Origin: Nostoc carneum NIES-2107
Lineage (GTDB): Bacteria > Cyanobacteriota > Cyanobacteriia > Cyanobacteriales > Nostocaceae
Assembly: GCA_002368155.1 (NCBI GenBank)
Contig: AP018180.1
Location: 5,417,007-5,481,006, forward strand
Direction: 5' to 3'
DNA length: 64,000 nucleotides
Below, piece by piece: positions 18,468 to 27,699 of this stretch (its first letter is position 1; every line of letters begins with the position of its first letter). The notes under the pieces were generated by a model that was given only the letters and a program-made list of their open reading frames with translations, ran no database searches and was not told where the DNA came from. A program made the position numbers and the translations under genes.

Positions 18468-19259
18468 ATGAAATATATAGTTGTCATCAGCATATTGTTT
18501 TTGATTGCTGCCATTGCAATACTCAATGCAATCATTAGAAAAAAACTTTTACCAGAATCTGATCAGCAATCATTGAAAGTATTATTTATTGGTAATAGTT
18601 ATACCTATTACAACGAGCTTCCTAAACTAGTACAAAATTTAGCCAGAACTGCACAAGAAGCTAGAAAATTTGAAACTGAAATGGTGACAGTTGGTGGAGC
18701 TACATTAGAACAGCTTTGGCAACAAGGTAAAGCACTTAAAAAGATTAGAAGTGGCAAATGGGACTATGTCGTATTACAAGAACAGAGTACTTTACCTATC
18801 ACTAATCCACAATTAATGTACGAATATGCTCGGTTATTTAACGAAGAAATTAAGAAAATTAATGCTCAAACTCTGTTTTACCTAACTTGGGCAAGACAGA
18901 ATCGACCAGAAACACAACAAGCAGTGAACGATTCATATATGACAATTGCCCAAGAACTAAAATCAATAGTCGCTCCAGTGGGAAGAGTTTGGCAAAAAAT
19001 TCAAGAACAAAATCAAAATTTAATGCTTTACGAGCCAGATAATAGCCACCCCAGCCCGATTGGTTCCTATGTAGCAGCTTGCGTATTTTATGCAACTATT
19101 TATGGTAAAAGTCCTGAAGGGTTAACCTATCCCAAAAACAAAAATGCCTCTAATAATACACCAGAAGATAATAAGACGAAATTAGAAGAATTAAAACAAA
19201 CAGATATGACAATGATTCAACATTTAGCTTGGGAAGTGGTTAGCCAAATACAATCATAA
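18468..19259 (+). CDS. Membrane-anchored SGNH/GDSL hydrolase family protein
   Basis: A 263-residue protein. The N-terminal hydrophobic anchor (IVVISILFLIAAIAILNAII) is followed by an SGNH fold. Block I is LFIGNSYTYYNELP with candidate nucleophile Ser44. Then come the glycine block TVGGATLEQ, a VVLQEQST segment, and block V EPDNSHPSPIGSYVAA with Asp191 and His194. Block I has GNS rather than GDS, as in DUF4886-like SGNH proteins. It probably hydrolyses an ester on an extracytoplasmic substrate; the substrate is unknown. It stands alone. The ATG at 18468 begins the signal anchor directly. Confidence 0.8.
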   Translation: MKYIVVISILFLIAAIAILNAIIRKKLLPESDQQSLKVLFIGNSYTYYNELPKLVQNLARTAQEARKFETEMVTVGGATLEQLWQQGKALKKIRSGKWDYVVLQEQSTLPITNPQLMYEYARLFNEEIKKINAQTLFYLTWARQNRPETQQAVNDSYMTIAQELKSIVAPVGRVWQKIQEQNQNLMLYEPDNSHPSPIGSYVAACVFYATIYGKSPEGLTYPKNKNASNNTPEDNKTKLEELKQTDMTMIQHLAWEVVSQIQS

Positions 19260-19261
19260 AC

Positions 19262-19405
19262 CTTACTTTAGCGAGGTTTAGATCCCCGACTTTTTGAAAA
19301 GTCGGGGATATGGGCAGCAACTTTTGCTTAAGTCGCATTGATGGTGCGTTACGGCTAAATTTAATTTTCTCTGTGTGCCAAATCCTTTCGTAGCCGTAAC
19401 ACACC
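19262..19405. repeat. Two dispersed palindromic repeats (GATCCCCGACTTTT and GGTGCGTTACGGCTA types)
   Basis: ATCCCCGACTTTT/AAAAGTCGGGGAT forms a strong hairpin at 19282-19309 inside a roughly 73-bp unit (19262-19334) starting CTTACTTTAG and ending TTTTGCTTAAG. Next to it, GGTGCGTTACGGCTA (19343-19357) pairs with TAGCCGTAACACACC (19391-19405). The same two repeats lie side by side at 27538-27693 in the opposite order. The rest of the 400-bp gap to the peptidase gene has no gene. Confidence 0.75.
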
Positions 19406-19660
19406 CTACATTTTATAAATGGTCTTTAAGGAAATCTGTTTTAGGGTTGATTATATTTTGAGTTTTAAATTTTGAATTTTTAATTCCCTCTTTGGAGGTA
19501 CAGTATTGCTTTCCCTTGGGCAGAAGATGTTGGTCTTCATAACTACTAATATGTTTGCTTAATTATGCTGTTCTCTGTATGCGGTGTTTTTGATTTATCG
19601 CTATAGGAATATGCATTTTTCTTACTTCTGCCAGGTTAAGTAATTTGGAGACTTGAAGTT

Positions 19661-20512
19661 ATGCGCTGGGAATTTGGGCGAAGAAGTACCAATGTTGAAG
19701 ACAGGCGAGGAAGCAGAATTTCGGCTCCTGTGGTGGGAGGTGGTATTGGAGCAGTTATTTTATCTGTGATAGTGGCTTTATTGGGTGGCGATCCTAGCGT
19801 CATTTGGGAGCAACAACCGAGCGATCGCCCTAACTCGCAATCTCCCCAAACCCAAAGTTCCGCAAATAGCGATCGCATGGCTGATTTTGTTTCCGTTGTC
19901 CTCGCAGATACAGAAGATACATGGAGCAGCTTGTTTCAGCAACAAGGAAAAACTTATAGGGAACCGACTTTAGTTTTATATTCGGATGCGGTGGAATCAG
20001 CTTGCGGCTTTACGCGATCGGCTGTTGGGCCTTTCTATTGTCCTAGCGATCAAAAGCTCTACATAGATTTAAGCTTTTATGAGGATCTCAAAAATCGCTA
20101 CCAAGCACCAGGAGATTTTGCCCAAGCTTATGTGATTGCTCATGAAGTTGGACACCATGTCCAAAATCTCATGGGAATTTCTCAACAGGTGCGAGCCTTA
20201 CAGCGTCAAGCAGATGAAGTAGAAGCCAATCAACTTTCAGTGCGCCAAGAATTACAAGCCGATTGTTTTGCTGGAGTTTGGGCATATCATGCGGATCGCT
20301 CACGCCAAATTCTCGAAACAGGTGATATTGAAGAAGCGCTCAATGCGGCTAGCAGTATTGGAGACGATCGCTTACAAAGTCAAGCCAGAGGATACGTGAT
20401 TCCTGAATCTTTTACTCACGGTAGTTCAGCCCAAAGAGTCCGTTGGTTTAAACGTGGTATTCAAACAGGTAATCCTGAACAATGTAATACTTTTAGAACA
20501 ACAAATCTTTAA
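19661..20512 (+). CDS. Neutral zinc metallopeptidase, YpfJ family
   Basis: A 283-residue protein. The basic N-terminus (RRSTNVEDRRGSR) precedes one transmembrane helix (about 24-45, GGGIGAVILSVIVALLGG) and an extracytoplasmic catalytic domain. The zincin motif is HEVGHH (His161, Glu162, His165). A downstream ELQADCFAGVWA supplies the third ligand region, and FYCPSDQKLYIDLSFY precedes the motif, all as in the putative neutral zinc metallopeptidase (YpfJ) family. The substrate is unknown. Length is normal for the family. The codon at 19661 is ATG and is preceded by TTGGAGACTTGAAGTT, containing GGAG. Confidence 0.9.
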   Translation: MRWEFGRRSTNVEDRRGSRISAPVVGGGIGAVILSVIVALLGGDPSVIWEQQPSDRPNSQSPQTQSSANSDRMADFVSVVLADTEDTWSSLFQQQGKTYREPTLVLYSDAVESACGFTRSAVGPFYCPSDQKLYIDLSFYEDLKNRYQAPGDFAQAYVIAHEVGHHVQNLMGISQQVRALQRQADEVEANQLSVRQELQADCFAGVWAYHADRSRQILETGDIEEALNAASSIGDDRLQSQARGYVIPESFTHGSSAQRVRWFKRGIQTGNPEQCNTFRTTNL

Positions 20513-20992
20513 AATTTAGCGAATAACCAGCTAATTTAGGTAGACAATATACCTACTCCACAAGAGTTTGATTGAATTGAATATATTAACAGCATCTATT
20601 TATCTACTGGCAACAAGTTGCAGAACAAAAATAAATTTGGTATTATAGTTTTTACTGCTAATAGCCACAAATAGTTATATTAATTATCACTCAATTCCAC
20701 AAAAAACTTGCCCCAGTTTTAAATCATAGAACAATCTAAAAATTCGATTTCACGTAACTGCAAACCGCTATAAAAGGAACTTTATTAGCGGTTTTTGTGT
20801 CTCAGTAATTACCTAAAATTGCTGATAGTGAAGAATTCATACCACTGTTCGCTATGGGATACATCTCAGTGTAAATACCATAAATTGTGCTGTGTTCAAA
20901 GTGGTGCCAAGATTCTTGACTTATCTTAGGTATTTGATTTTTAATTTTTAATTTACCGCATTGGGGATATCACCAGCATTGAAGGCGATCGC
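20513..20992 (+). terminator. Intergenic stretch with terminator-like hairpin at 20762-20794
   Basis: AAACCGCTA and TAGCGGTTT pair at 20762-20794, extended by TAAA/TTTA, and are followed by TTTGTGT, a good Rho-independent terminator shape on the plus strand. It lies 250 nt after the peptidase stop. The remainder of the gap is AT-rich without a recognisable gene. Confidence 0.55.
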
Positions 20993-23521
20993 ATGATGAA
21001 ATGGTCTGTCATCCAAAAGCTGAGAGCAGTATTTATTCTAGTCTTGGCGGTTTTGTTTACGAATGCTGTAGTTTCCCATAGCACAACAATGCAACTGGTA
21101 CAGAATCGGCAATTAGTAACATCATCCCAAGAAATTATTACGCAAGTTCAAACGCTACTGACAACGCTAAATAATGCTGAAACCTCACAGCGTAACTACT
21201 TAATAACTATAAACACAAATAACTTAGCAACCTATTTGCAAGCAAGTCAACAAATTAATAGTAATATCCAAATTCTCAAACAGCTCACTCAATCGCAGCA
21301 AAATCATCAGTGGGTTGCTGTACTAGAACAAAAAATTACTGACAGACTCAACATCTTGCAAGCAGAAGTTGTTGTTTTGCAAAACAAAGGATTGGATACT
21401 GCAAGACAATTAGTGTTGTCTCACCAACAGCAAATGCTCAGTAATGATATCCCAAAATTTATTCAGGAATCATTAGCAGGCGAGCAACAAATATTACAAC
21501 AGCGAAATCAGCAGTTACTAGCCACTTCCCGTAAGTCAATGGCGACATTTTTATTAGCTGCTGTCATCGATTTTTTGTTGGTGGCTTTGTTATATGACTT
21601 GTTATGGCGTTACATCAAGCGACTTCAGCAGACAGAATTAAATTTACGCCAAAGTGAGAATCGGTTGCGAGCAATTATTGATGCAGAACCGGAATGTCTG
21701 AAGTTAATTGCTAGGGATGGTACCTTATTAGAAATTAATGCCTCTGGCTTGGCAATGTTGGAGCTAGAAAGTGCAGAAACTTTGATTGGGCAACCAGTGA
21801 CTGCGACTATTTTACCAGAGTACAGAGAAGCCTTTGCATCTCTACATGAACGTGTTTGTCAAGGCTATAAAGGGACTTTAGAATATGAGATTGTCGGTAG
21901 TCAAGGTACTCGTCGTTGCTTAGAAACTCATGCTGTACCACTACGTAACGAAGCTGATGGTACATTTTTGCATTTAGCAGTAACGCGAGATATTACCAAG
22001 CGCCAACAAGCAGAACAGAAAATTCGCGAACAAGCTGCTCTTTTAGATGTCGCAACTGATGCAATTGTAGTCAGAAATATCCACAACCAAATATTATTTT
22101 GGAATCAAGGTGCTGAAGGCGTTTATGGCTGGAAGGCTGAGGAAGCTTTGGGTAAAAATGTGGTTGATTTGTTATACAAAGATAGTTCACCACAACTACA
22201 AGATGCATTTTTAACAGTCTTGCGTACAGGTGAATGGCGCGGCGAATTGCAGCAACTTACAAAACAGGGGAAAGAAATTATTGTCGAAAGCCGCTGGACA
22301 CTCATGCGGGATACTCAGAATCAACCAAAATCAATTTTGAGTGTCAGTACAGAAATTACTCAAAAGAAACAACTAGAAGCACAGCTTTTGCGATCGCAAC
22401 GGTTAGAAAGTATTGGTACCCTAGCAGGTGGGATTGCCCATGACCTTAACAATGTTCTCTCTCCTGTGCTAATGTCAGTTGAGCTATTGCGGATGAAATT
22501 ACCAGACCAACAGAGTCAACGTATTCTGCAAACGCTAGAAAGTAATGTTAACCGTGGCGCTAATTTGCTCAAGCAAGTGTTGTCTTTTGCTCGAGGTATT
22601 GAAGGCAAAAAGACAATTGTGCAAACTAGACTGTTGATACAGGAAATTGAACAAATTGTTCAACAAACATTTCCTAAATCGATTACCTGTGAGGTAAATT
22701 TACCAGGGAATCTGTGGTATGTGTCTGGCAATACTACTGAACTACATCAAGTGCTGATGAATTTGGTAGTTAATGCCCGTGATGCCATGCCCGACGGTGG
22801 TATCTTGAAAATTAGTGCAGAAAATATGGTGATTGATGAGAAATCAACCCCAATTAATATCGATGCTCAAATAGGCCCTTATATTGTTATTTCTGTTAGT
22901 GATACAGGTACAGGAATACCACCAGAAATTCAAGAGCGAATTTTTGAACCCTTTTTTACCACAAAAGAGGTGGGTAAAGGTACAGGGTTAGGACTTTCTA
23001 CAGCCATAGGTATTATTAAAAACCACGACGGTTTTGTAAATGTAAATACTAAAGTTAACCAAGGTACAGAGTTTAAAGTATATTTACCAGCATTGAGCGA
23101 TCGCACTCAACCTCTGCATACCCCCGAAATTGCAACACCAAAAGGAAATGGTGAATGGATTTTGCTAGTTGATGACGAAGCCGCCATTCTAGAAATTACC
23201 AAATCATCCTTAGAAAAAAATAATTATCAGGTGTTAACTGCTAGTAATGGCATTGAAGCAGTAGCAATTTATGCTCAACATCAGCAGCAAATCAGTATAG
23301 TGTTGCTAGATATGATGATGCCATTAATGGATGGTGCGATCGCAATTCGCAGATTACAAACAATTAATCCCCATGTCAAAATTATTACTTTGAGTGGACT
23401 TTTATCCCCTCAGAACATCAAGGAAGTTACTGATATGGGTGTTAGTGCATTTTTATCCAAACCTTGTACTAGCAACGAATTATTACAAACAATCGCTAGA
23501 ATAAAAGTCCTGAGTTGTTGA
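20993..23521 (+). CDS. CHASE3-PAS-PAS hybrid sensor histidine kinase
   Basis: An 842-residue hybrid kinase. A transmembrane helix (about 11-31) and a periplasmic CHASE3-type four-helix region (about 35-180, ETSQRNYLITI) are followed by a second helix (about 184-205). Two PAS domains lie at about 222-340 and 345-465. The H-box GGIAHDLNNVLSPVL carries His483. The ATPase has the N box NLVVNARDAMPDGG, DTGTGIPPEIQ and GTGLGLSTAIGI. The C-terminal receiver has acceptor Asp773 in VLLDMMMPL. It likely senses an extracytoplasmic signal and passes phosphate through its receiver to an unlinked Hpt or regulator. It appears monocistronic. Confidence 0.92.
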   Translation: MMKWSVIQKLRAVFILVLAVLFTNAVVSHSTTMQLVQNRQLVTSSQEIITQVQTLLTTLNNAETSQRNYLITINTNNLATYLQASQQINSNIQILKQLTQSQQNHQWVAVLEQKITDRLNILQAEVVVLQNKGLDTARQLVLSHQQQMLSNDIPKFIQESLAGEQQILQQRNQQLLATSRKSMATFLLAAVIDFLLVALLYDLLWRYIKRLQQTELNLRQSENRLRAIIDAEPECLKLIARDGTLLEINASGLAMLELESAETLIGQPVTATILPEYREAFASLHERVCQGYKGTLEYEIVGSQGTRRCLETHAVPLRNEADGTFLHLAVTRDITKRQQAEQKIREQAALLDVATDAIVVRNIHNQILFWNQGAEGVYGWKAEEALGKNVVDLLYKDSSPQLQDAFLTVLRTGEWRGELQQLTKQGKEIIVESRWTLMRDTQNQPKSILSVSTEITQKKQLEAQLLRSQRLESIGTLAGGIAHDLNNVLSPVLMSVELLRMKLPDQQSQRILQTLESNVNRGANLLKQVLSFARGIEGKKTIVQTRLLIQEIEQIVQQTFPKSITCEVNLPGNLWYVSGNTTELHQVLMNLVVNARDAMPDGGILKISAENMVIDEKSTPINIDAQIGPYIVISVSDTGTGIPPEIQERIFEPFFTTKEVGKGTGLGLSTAIGIIKNHDGFVNVNTKVNQGTEFKVYLPALSDRTQPLHTPEIATPKGNGEWILLVDDEAAILEITKSSLEKNNYQVLTASNGIEAVAIYAQHQQQISIVLLDMMMPLMDGAIAIRRLQTINPHVKIITLSGLLSPQNIKEVTDMGVSAFLSKPCTSNELLQTIARIKVLSC

Positions 23522-23578
23522 CTGTTAACCAATAACTTAATGACGACTACTGAACATCGAAACAAATAAATTAACCTT

Positions 23579-23612
23579 ACCTTTATACAATCTCTCTAAA
23601 GGTATAGATTTT
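23579..23612 (+). terminator. Terminator-like hairpin after the hybrid kinase
   Basis: ACCTTTA (23579-23585) pairs with TAAAGGT (23597-23603), followed by ATAGATTTTTTTTC. It lies 58 nt after the kinase stop codon and before the adenosine-deaminase-like gene. Confidence 0.5.
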
Positions 23613-23664
23613 TTTTCACAAAGTTCTTGTTAAGATTAGTAAAATTTCTCCGGAAAACACCAAT

Positions 23665-24708
23665 ATGGCTTTATACGCTGAATTGCATCGGCATCTGGGC
23701 GGTTCGGTTGTACCTCGTGTGTTATGGCGATATTTCGAGAGACATACGTCTGAGTTAATTTCCCGCTTTGCGAACTATCCAGAATTTGAAGAGTTTTATA
23801 CCAAACCTCGTAATACCTTAGACGAGTATTTAGAATTACACACTTTGGTAGAAAGTGTACAGACTGTAGAAACTTTGCCTTACTTTATCTACCGATTGTT
23901 ACGGGGTGCTTATATATTTGAGAACCTGGCTTATTTGGAACTACGTTACACCCCCTATTTACGGACACCTGAACATTTAAGTCAATCCGAAAGAATTGAT
24001 AAGATGGCAGAAATTGTCGAAGTTGTGGGTAAAGCCAGTCAGTTGGAAGAATATCCGATTGTGACTAGCCAAATTCTCTGTATGCACTCGCGCCTACCTT
24101 ATGAGGTGAATAAGGCAATTGTTGATTTGGCGGCGCAAAGTAAACAGTATGTTTGTGCGGTAGATATCGCCGGTGGTGATAGCCACTATGCTGAAAGGTT
24201 AGAAGAATGGCTGAATCTGTATGATTATGCCTGCTCTTTAGGTATTAATACCACAGGACATCTTTACGAAACTACTGCAGGCTGTTACACCGAACTTTTA
24301 CCCTATCTCAAGCGGATTGGGCACGGTATTCAAATTCCTCTGTTGTATCCTGAGTTACTCCCAGAGTTAGCGCAAAGAGGACAGTGTTTGGAAGTTTGCC
24401 CCACAACTTACATCAAAACTGGTACTTTACAGGATATCCGTCAACTAAAGTTAGTTTTTGACCGATGTTTTGACGCTGGGGTAGACATTGCAATTTGTAC
24501 TGATAACGCTGGTTTGCATAATGTGCGTCTGCCATTTGAGTATGAAAATCTTTTGACATACGACATTATTAACTTTAAACAGTTGCAAGCTTGTCAGGAT
24601 GCAGCTTTTCGTCATGCTTTTGCTTGGCCTCATGGTGAACGTCCTGCATCGTTGTTAAATGAATTGCTGAAACCAGAACTCCCGAAAGTTTTGGCAATGA
24701 GAGATTAA
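23665..24708 (+). CDS. Adenosine deaminase-like amidohydrolase (divergent active site)
   Basis: A 347-residue TIM-barrel amidohydrolase of the adenosine/AMP deaminase type. The N-terminal zinc motif ELHRHLGG keeps His8-x-His10. HLYE keeps the His199/Glu202 pair of the usual HAGE motif, RIGHGIQI matches the GHG motif, and ICTDNAGLH supplies the zinc Asp280. Two usual substrate residues differ: the Asp of HLDG is Gly12, and the second Asp of TDD is Asn281. That suggests it may not act on adenosine itself. It is cytoplasmic. No nucleotide-metabolism gene lies beside it. Family membership is confident, substrate is not. Confidence 0.8.
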   Translation: MALYAELHRHLGGSVVPRVLWRYFERHTSELISRFANYPEFEEFYTKPRNTLDEYLELHTLVESVQTVETLPYFIYRLLRGAYIFENLAYLELRYTPYLRTPEHLSQSERIDKMAEIVEVVGKASQLEEYPIVTSQILCMHSRLPYEVNKAIVDLAAQSKQYVCAVDIAGGDSHYAERLEEWLNLYDYACSLGINTTGHLYETTAGCYTELLPYLKRIGHGIQIPLLYPELLPELAQRGQCLEVCPTTYIKTGTLQDIRQLKLVFDRCFDAGVDIAICTDNAGLHNVRLPFEYENLLTYDIINFKQLQACQDAAFRHAFAWPHGERPASLLNELLKPELPKVLAMRD

Positions 24709-24726
24709 TTCCGCAGGCAATTTTAG

Positions 24727-24763
24727 ATTTTGGATTTTGAATTAAAGATTCAAAATCCAAAAT
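24727..24763 (+). terminator. Perfect 16-bp-stem hairpin after the deaminase-like gene
   Basis: ATTTTGGATTTTGAAT (24727-24742) and its exact complement (24748-24763) flank a 5-nt loop, starting 18 nt after the stop codon and followed by TTATTG. It probably works as a terminator. It is AT-rich and related tracts occur elsewhere, for example near 52062, so it may also be a repeat. Confidence 0.5.
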
Positions 24764-24826
24764 TTATTGACTTGCCAATTAACGCACAGTCTGTAGTAGT
24801 CCACCAAACAAATTATGAGATGTCAT

Positions 24827-24859
24827 AGATCCCCCACTTTTTGAAAAAGTCGGGGATCT
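24827..24859. repeat. Dispersed AGATCCCC(C/G)ACTTTTT palindrome
   Basis: A 33-bp palindrome with one mismatch pair, upstream of mutL. It is the second of three copies (the others are at 19282-19309 and about 27640-27671). This copy lacks the CTTACTTTAG flank found in the others. Confidence 0.7.
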
Positions 24860-24955
24860 GAACAACGTTGCTTTACATTTAGTAAAAATTTTGGGTAACG
24901 GTAAACAAAATTGCTTATTGTATTCAGTGTTGGCTTTTCGCCTACACTGTAATTT

Positions 24956-26656
24956 ATGACATCTACTATCCACGCTTTACCTACAGAAGTCGTATATCTA
25001 ATTACAGCTGGAGAGGTGATCGACTCTTTAGCTTCTGTCGTGCGGGAATTGGTAGAAAATTCCTTGGATGCTGGCGCGACGAGAATTGTTGTATCTCTGT
25101 GGCCGCAGCAATGGCGAGTGCGCGTAGCTGATAATGGTTGCGGAATGAACTTAGATGATTTGCAAAAAGCCGCAGCAACCCACAGCACCAGTAAAATTTA
25201 CACTTGTGCTGATTTATGGAAAATTAGCAGTTTAGGATTTCGGGGAGAAGCACTTCACAGTTTGACAAATTTGTCAAATTTAGAAATTTTGAGTCGTCCG
25301 GCTGGTGAGAATTGGGGATGGCGGGTTGTTTATAGTGATGGCGGAAAAGTTGAGCAAGTAGAAGTCGCTGCGATCGCACCTGGTACTGTGGTGAATGTCT
25401 CGAATTTATTTGCTAATTGTATAGCGCGTCGTCAGGGGTTACCAGTGGTTGCACAGCAAATGAAAGCCGTGCAAACCACAATTCAGCAAATTGCCCTTTG
25501 TCATCCCCAAGTTACCTGGCAAGTGCAACAAAATGACCGTGATTGGTTTACGATTTATCCGGCTAGTACCAGCAAAAAATTAATACCGCAGTTCATACCC
25601 CAAGTTAAAGAAGCCGACTTTCAAGAAGTCAAACTAGCAATACCTAACCCAGAAAACTCAGCACTCAGCACTCAGCACTCAGAACTCACATTAGTGGTAG
25701 GATTACCTGATCGCTGTCATCGTCATCGTCCAGATTGGGTACGTGTAGCCATTAACGGCCGGATGGTAAAGTCAGCAGAACTCGAGCAAACAATTTTGGC
25801 AGCATTCCATCGCACATTACCACGCGATCGCTATCCAGTTTGTTTTTTACATCTTGATATTTCTCCAGACCAAATCAACTGGAATCGTAACCCTGCGAAA
25901 ACAGAAATTTATCTTAATGAAATCGGTTATTGGCAAGAACAAGTTACTCAAGGAATTGAGCAAGCATTGCGCCTCAGTTCTGCCAATATTAAAGAAGCCG
26001 TTCATATTACCCGTGTGAGTAAATTACTCAAAGCCGCAGAAGCTAAAGGCGGCTACAACTTTAATCCGAAAAATCCTCAAGAAGATAATAATCAACAATC
26101 AGCATTCAACAATCCATACTCGCTAAAAGCTGTTGCTCAAGTTAGCAATACTTATATTGTGGTGGAACATTCTGAAGGAGTTTGGTTAGTAGAACAGCAT
26201 ATTGCCCATGAGCGAGTTTTATATGAGCAATTATGCGATAACTGGCAAATGATACCTGTTGAACCGGCAATTATTCTTTATCAATTAATGCCAAAACAAG
26301 TAGCACAATTACAACGCATTGGTTTAGATATAGAAACCTTTGGCGAACAACTTTGGGCAGTTCGCAATGTCCCCGCAATGTTGCAGCAGCGAGAAGATTG
26401 TGCCGATGCAATTTTAGAACTGAGTTTAGGTGGTGATTTACAAGCGGCGCAAGTTGCTGTGGCCTGTCGCAGTGCTATACGGAATGGTACACCGATGAGT
26501 TTGCCAGAGATGCAAACACTTTTAGATCAATGGCAACGCACTCGCAATCCTCGCACCTGTCCCCACGGAAGACCTATTTATTTATCATTAGAAGAATCTG
26601 CTTTAGCGCGCTTTTTCCGACGTAATTGGGTAATTGGAAAAAGTCACGGAATTTAA
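24956..26656 (+). CDS. mutL: DNA mismatch repair protein MutL (endonuclease-type)
   Basis: A 566-residue GHKL ATPase. The N-terminal motifs are ELVENSLDAGATRIVV, DNGCGM, THSTSKI and GFRGEAL; the transducer domain includes INWNRNPAKTEIYL. A variable linker (about 345-385) precedes the C-terminal domain, where EQHIAHERVLYE matches the DQHA(X)2E(X)4E endonuclease motif with Asp replaced by Glu, and CPHGRPIYL matches the second metal motif. This is the MutH-independent MutL class. It starts TTG-free at ATG 24956. A run of CACTCAG heptamers lies in frame within the transducer region (about residues 235-245). No mutS is nearby. Confidence 0.93.
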   Translation: MTSTIHALPTEVVYLITAGEVIDSLASVVRELVENSLDAGATRIVVSLWPQQWRVRVADNGCGMNLDDLQKAAATHSTSKIYTCADLWKISSLGFRGEALHSLTNLSNLEILSRPAGENWGWRVVYSDGGKVEQVEVAAIAPGTVVNVSNLFANCIARRQGLPVVAQQMKAVQTTIQQIALCHPQVTWQVQQNDRDWFTIYPASTSKKLIPQFIPQVKEADFQEVKLAIPNPENSALSTQHSELTLVVGLPDRCHRHRPDWVRVAINGRMVKSAELEQTILAAFHRTLPRDRYPVCFLHLDISPDQINWNRNPAKTEIYLNEIGYWQEQVTQGIEQALRLSSANIKEAVHITRVSKLLKAAEAKGGYNFNPKNPQEDNNQQSAFNNPYSLKAVAQVSNTYIVVEHSEGVWLVEQHIAHERVLYEQLCDNWQMIPVEPAIILYQLMPKQVAQLQRIGLDIETFGEQLWAVRNVPAMLQQREDCADAILELSLGGDLQAAQVAVACRSAIRNGTPMSLPEMQTLLDQWQRTRNPRTCPHGRPIYLSLEESALARFFRRNWVIGKSHGI

Positions 26657-26964
26657 TTTTGATGATGAGAGCCATTTGATAAGTTAAGTTAGTTTATTGT
26701 CGTCGTTGATTTTGCGGATTTTTTATAGTAAATTTAGACATAAAACTTGAGCTTGTAAGTAATCATAATTCTGAACTTTATTGTTAGTGCAGATTAAATC
26801 TTGGGAATTCTAAAATAGGCAAACTTGATACCAATTTGAACAAGATATTACAAATAGGTAAGGACTCAACAATATTGGGTCTTTAGAAATATTTATCTAT
26901 CGCAAACATTATTTGGATTGGTATGAGAACCCTGCTTATACATCAAGATTTATAAAGGCGAAAT
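26657..26964. other. Intergenic stretch, nothing recognised
   Basis: AT-rich sequence with a weak TACCAATTTGAA / TTGGATTGGTA inverted pair near 26830 and 26912. No gene, RNA or repeat could be supported. Confidence 0.45.
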
Positions 26965-27426
26965 ATGACTAATAACAATTACCACGACAATAATCGGGAT
27001 CTAAAAGTTATGTCTGGTGAACAAGCTCAATCTTCTGTAGAGTTAGCTCTTATGGAATCTCAGAGTGCTTTGGAGGTTAAACTCAAGCATCTCAGAGATG
27101 CTTACGAGCAAGGTTTCATTGATGAAATCGCCTACAGCGCGAAAAGGTTAGAAATTGAAGGGCTAATGCAAGCTTTTAATCAATGTGCAGACACAGAAGA
27201 GAAGCTGATAAAACTTCAGCACCTCCTTGATGCGGGAATTTTAGCTCAAGGTGAGTTTGAAATGAAGAGATCTGAATTAATCCATGAATCTTCTCACTCA
27301 GAAATGGAAGTTCAAATTTCTAAACTCAATGCTGCTTTGGCTTGTGGAATTCTCACCCAAGAAGAATATGAGATTCAGAAGTTAGCAATTAAACAAAAAT
27401 CCGAACTGAGCAATCAAATCAAATAA
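26965..27426 (+). CDS. Triple SHOCT-like repeat protein
   Basis: A 153-residue helical protein with three consecutive SHOCT-like units: LKHLRDAYEQGFIDEIAYSAKR (about 38-59), LQHLLDAGILAQGEFEMKRSEL (about 85-106) and LNAALACGILTQEEYEIQKL (about 121-140). Each has the 'L..L...G.I...E(F/Y)...K' pattern of short C-terminal (SHOCT) domains, usually oligomerisation modules at the ends of other proteins. Here they form the whole protein apart from a polar N-terminus. AAAGG lies 8 nt before the ATG. No signal peptide. Function is unknown; a scaffold or membrane-associated adaptor is a guess. In-frame sequence after the stop encodes part of a further repeat. Confidence 0.7.
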   Translation: MTNNNYHDNNRDLKVMSGEQAQSSVELALMESQSALEVKLKHLRDAYEQGFIDEIAYSAKRLEIEGLMQAFNQCADTEEKLIKLQHLLDAGILAQGEFEMKRSELIHESSHSEMEVQISKLNAALACGILTQEEYEIQKLAIKQKSELSNQIK

Positions 27427-27477
27427 CTTAACAATGCTAGAGATGGGGGAATTATTACCTATGAGGAGTTTGAAAAT
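27427..27477 (+). pseudogene. Decayed fourth SHOCT repeat after the stop codon
   Basis: Reading on in the same frame beyond the TAA at 27424-27426 gives LNNARDGGIITYEEFEN and then another TAA. The segment keeps the SHOCT signature (L.. AR.GGIIT.EEFE). The gene was therefore probably longer and was shortened by a nonsense mutation. Confidence 0.6.
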
Positions 27478-27537
27478 TAAAAGTTGGCACTAATTGGCTA
27501 ACAATTTACTAGTAAGAGATGATTTATAAAGAGAAAG

Positions 27538-27693
27538 ATGGTGCGTTACGGCTAATTCTCACAGTCTCTTAAGTTCCGAAATTCTTGCACAGCACTAACA
27601 CACCCTAATCTAGAATGTTACTTACTTTAGTGAGATTTAGATCCCCGACTTTTTCAAAAAGTCGGGGATCTGGGGAGCAAATTTTGCTTAAGA
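27538..27693. repeat. Composite of two dispersed palindromic repeats
   Basis: GGTGCGTTACGGCTA at 27540-27554 with a diverged partner ending AACACACCCTA near 27605 is followed at 27621-27693 by the CTTACTTTAG...TTTTGCTTAAG unit. The latter contains GATCCCCGACTTTTT/AAAAAGTCGGGGATC. These are the same two elements as at 19262-19405 in the opposite order. Confidence 0.75.
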
Positions 27694-27699
27694 CAGATA

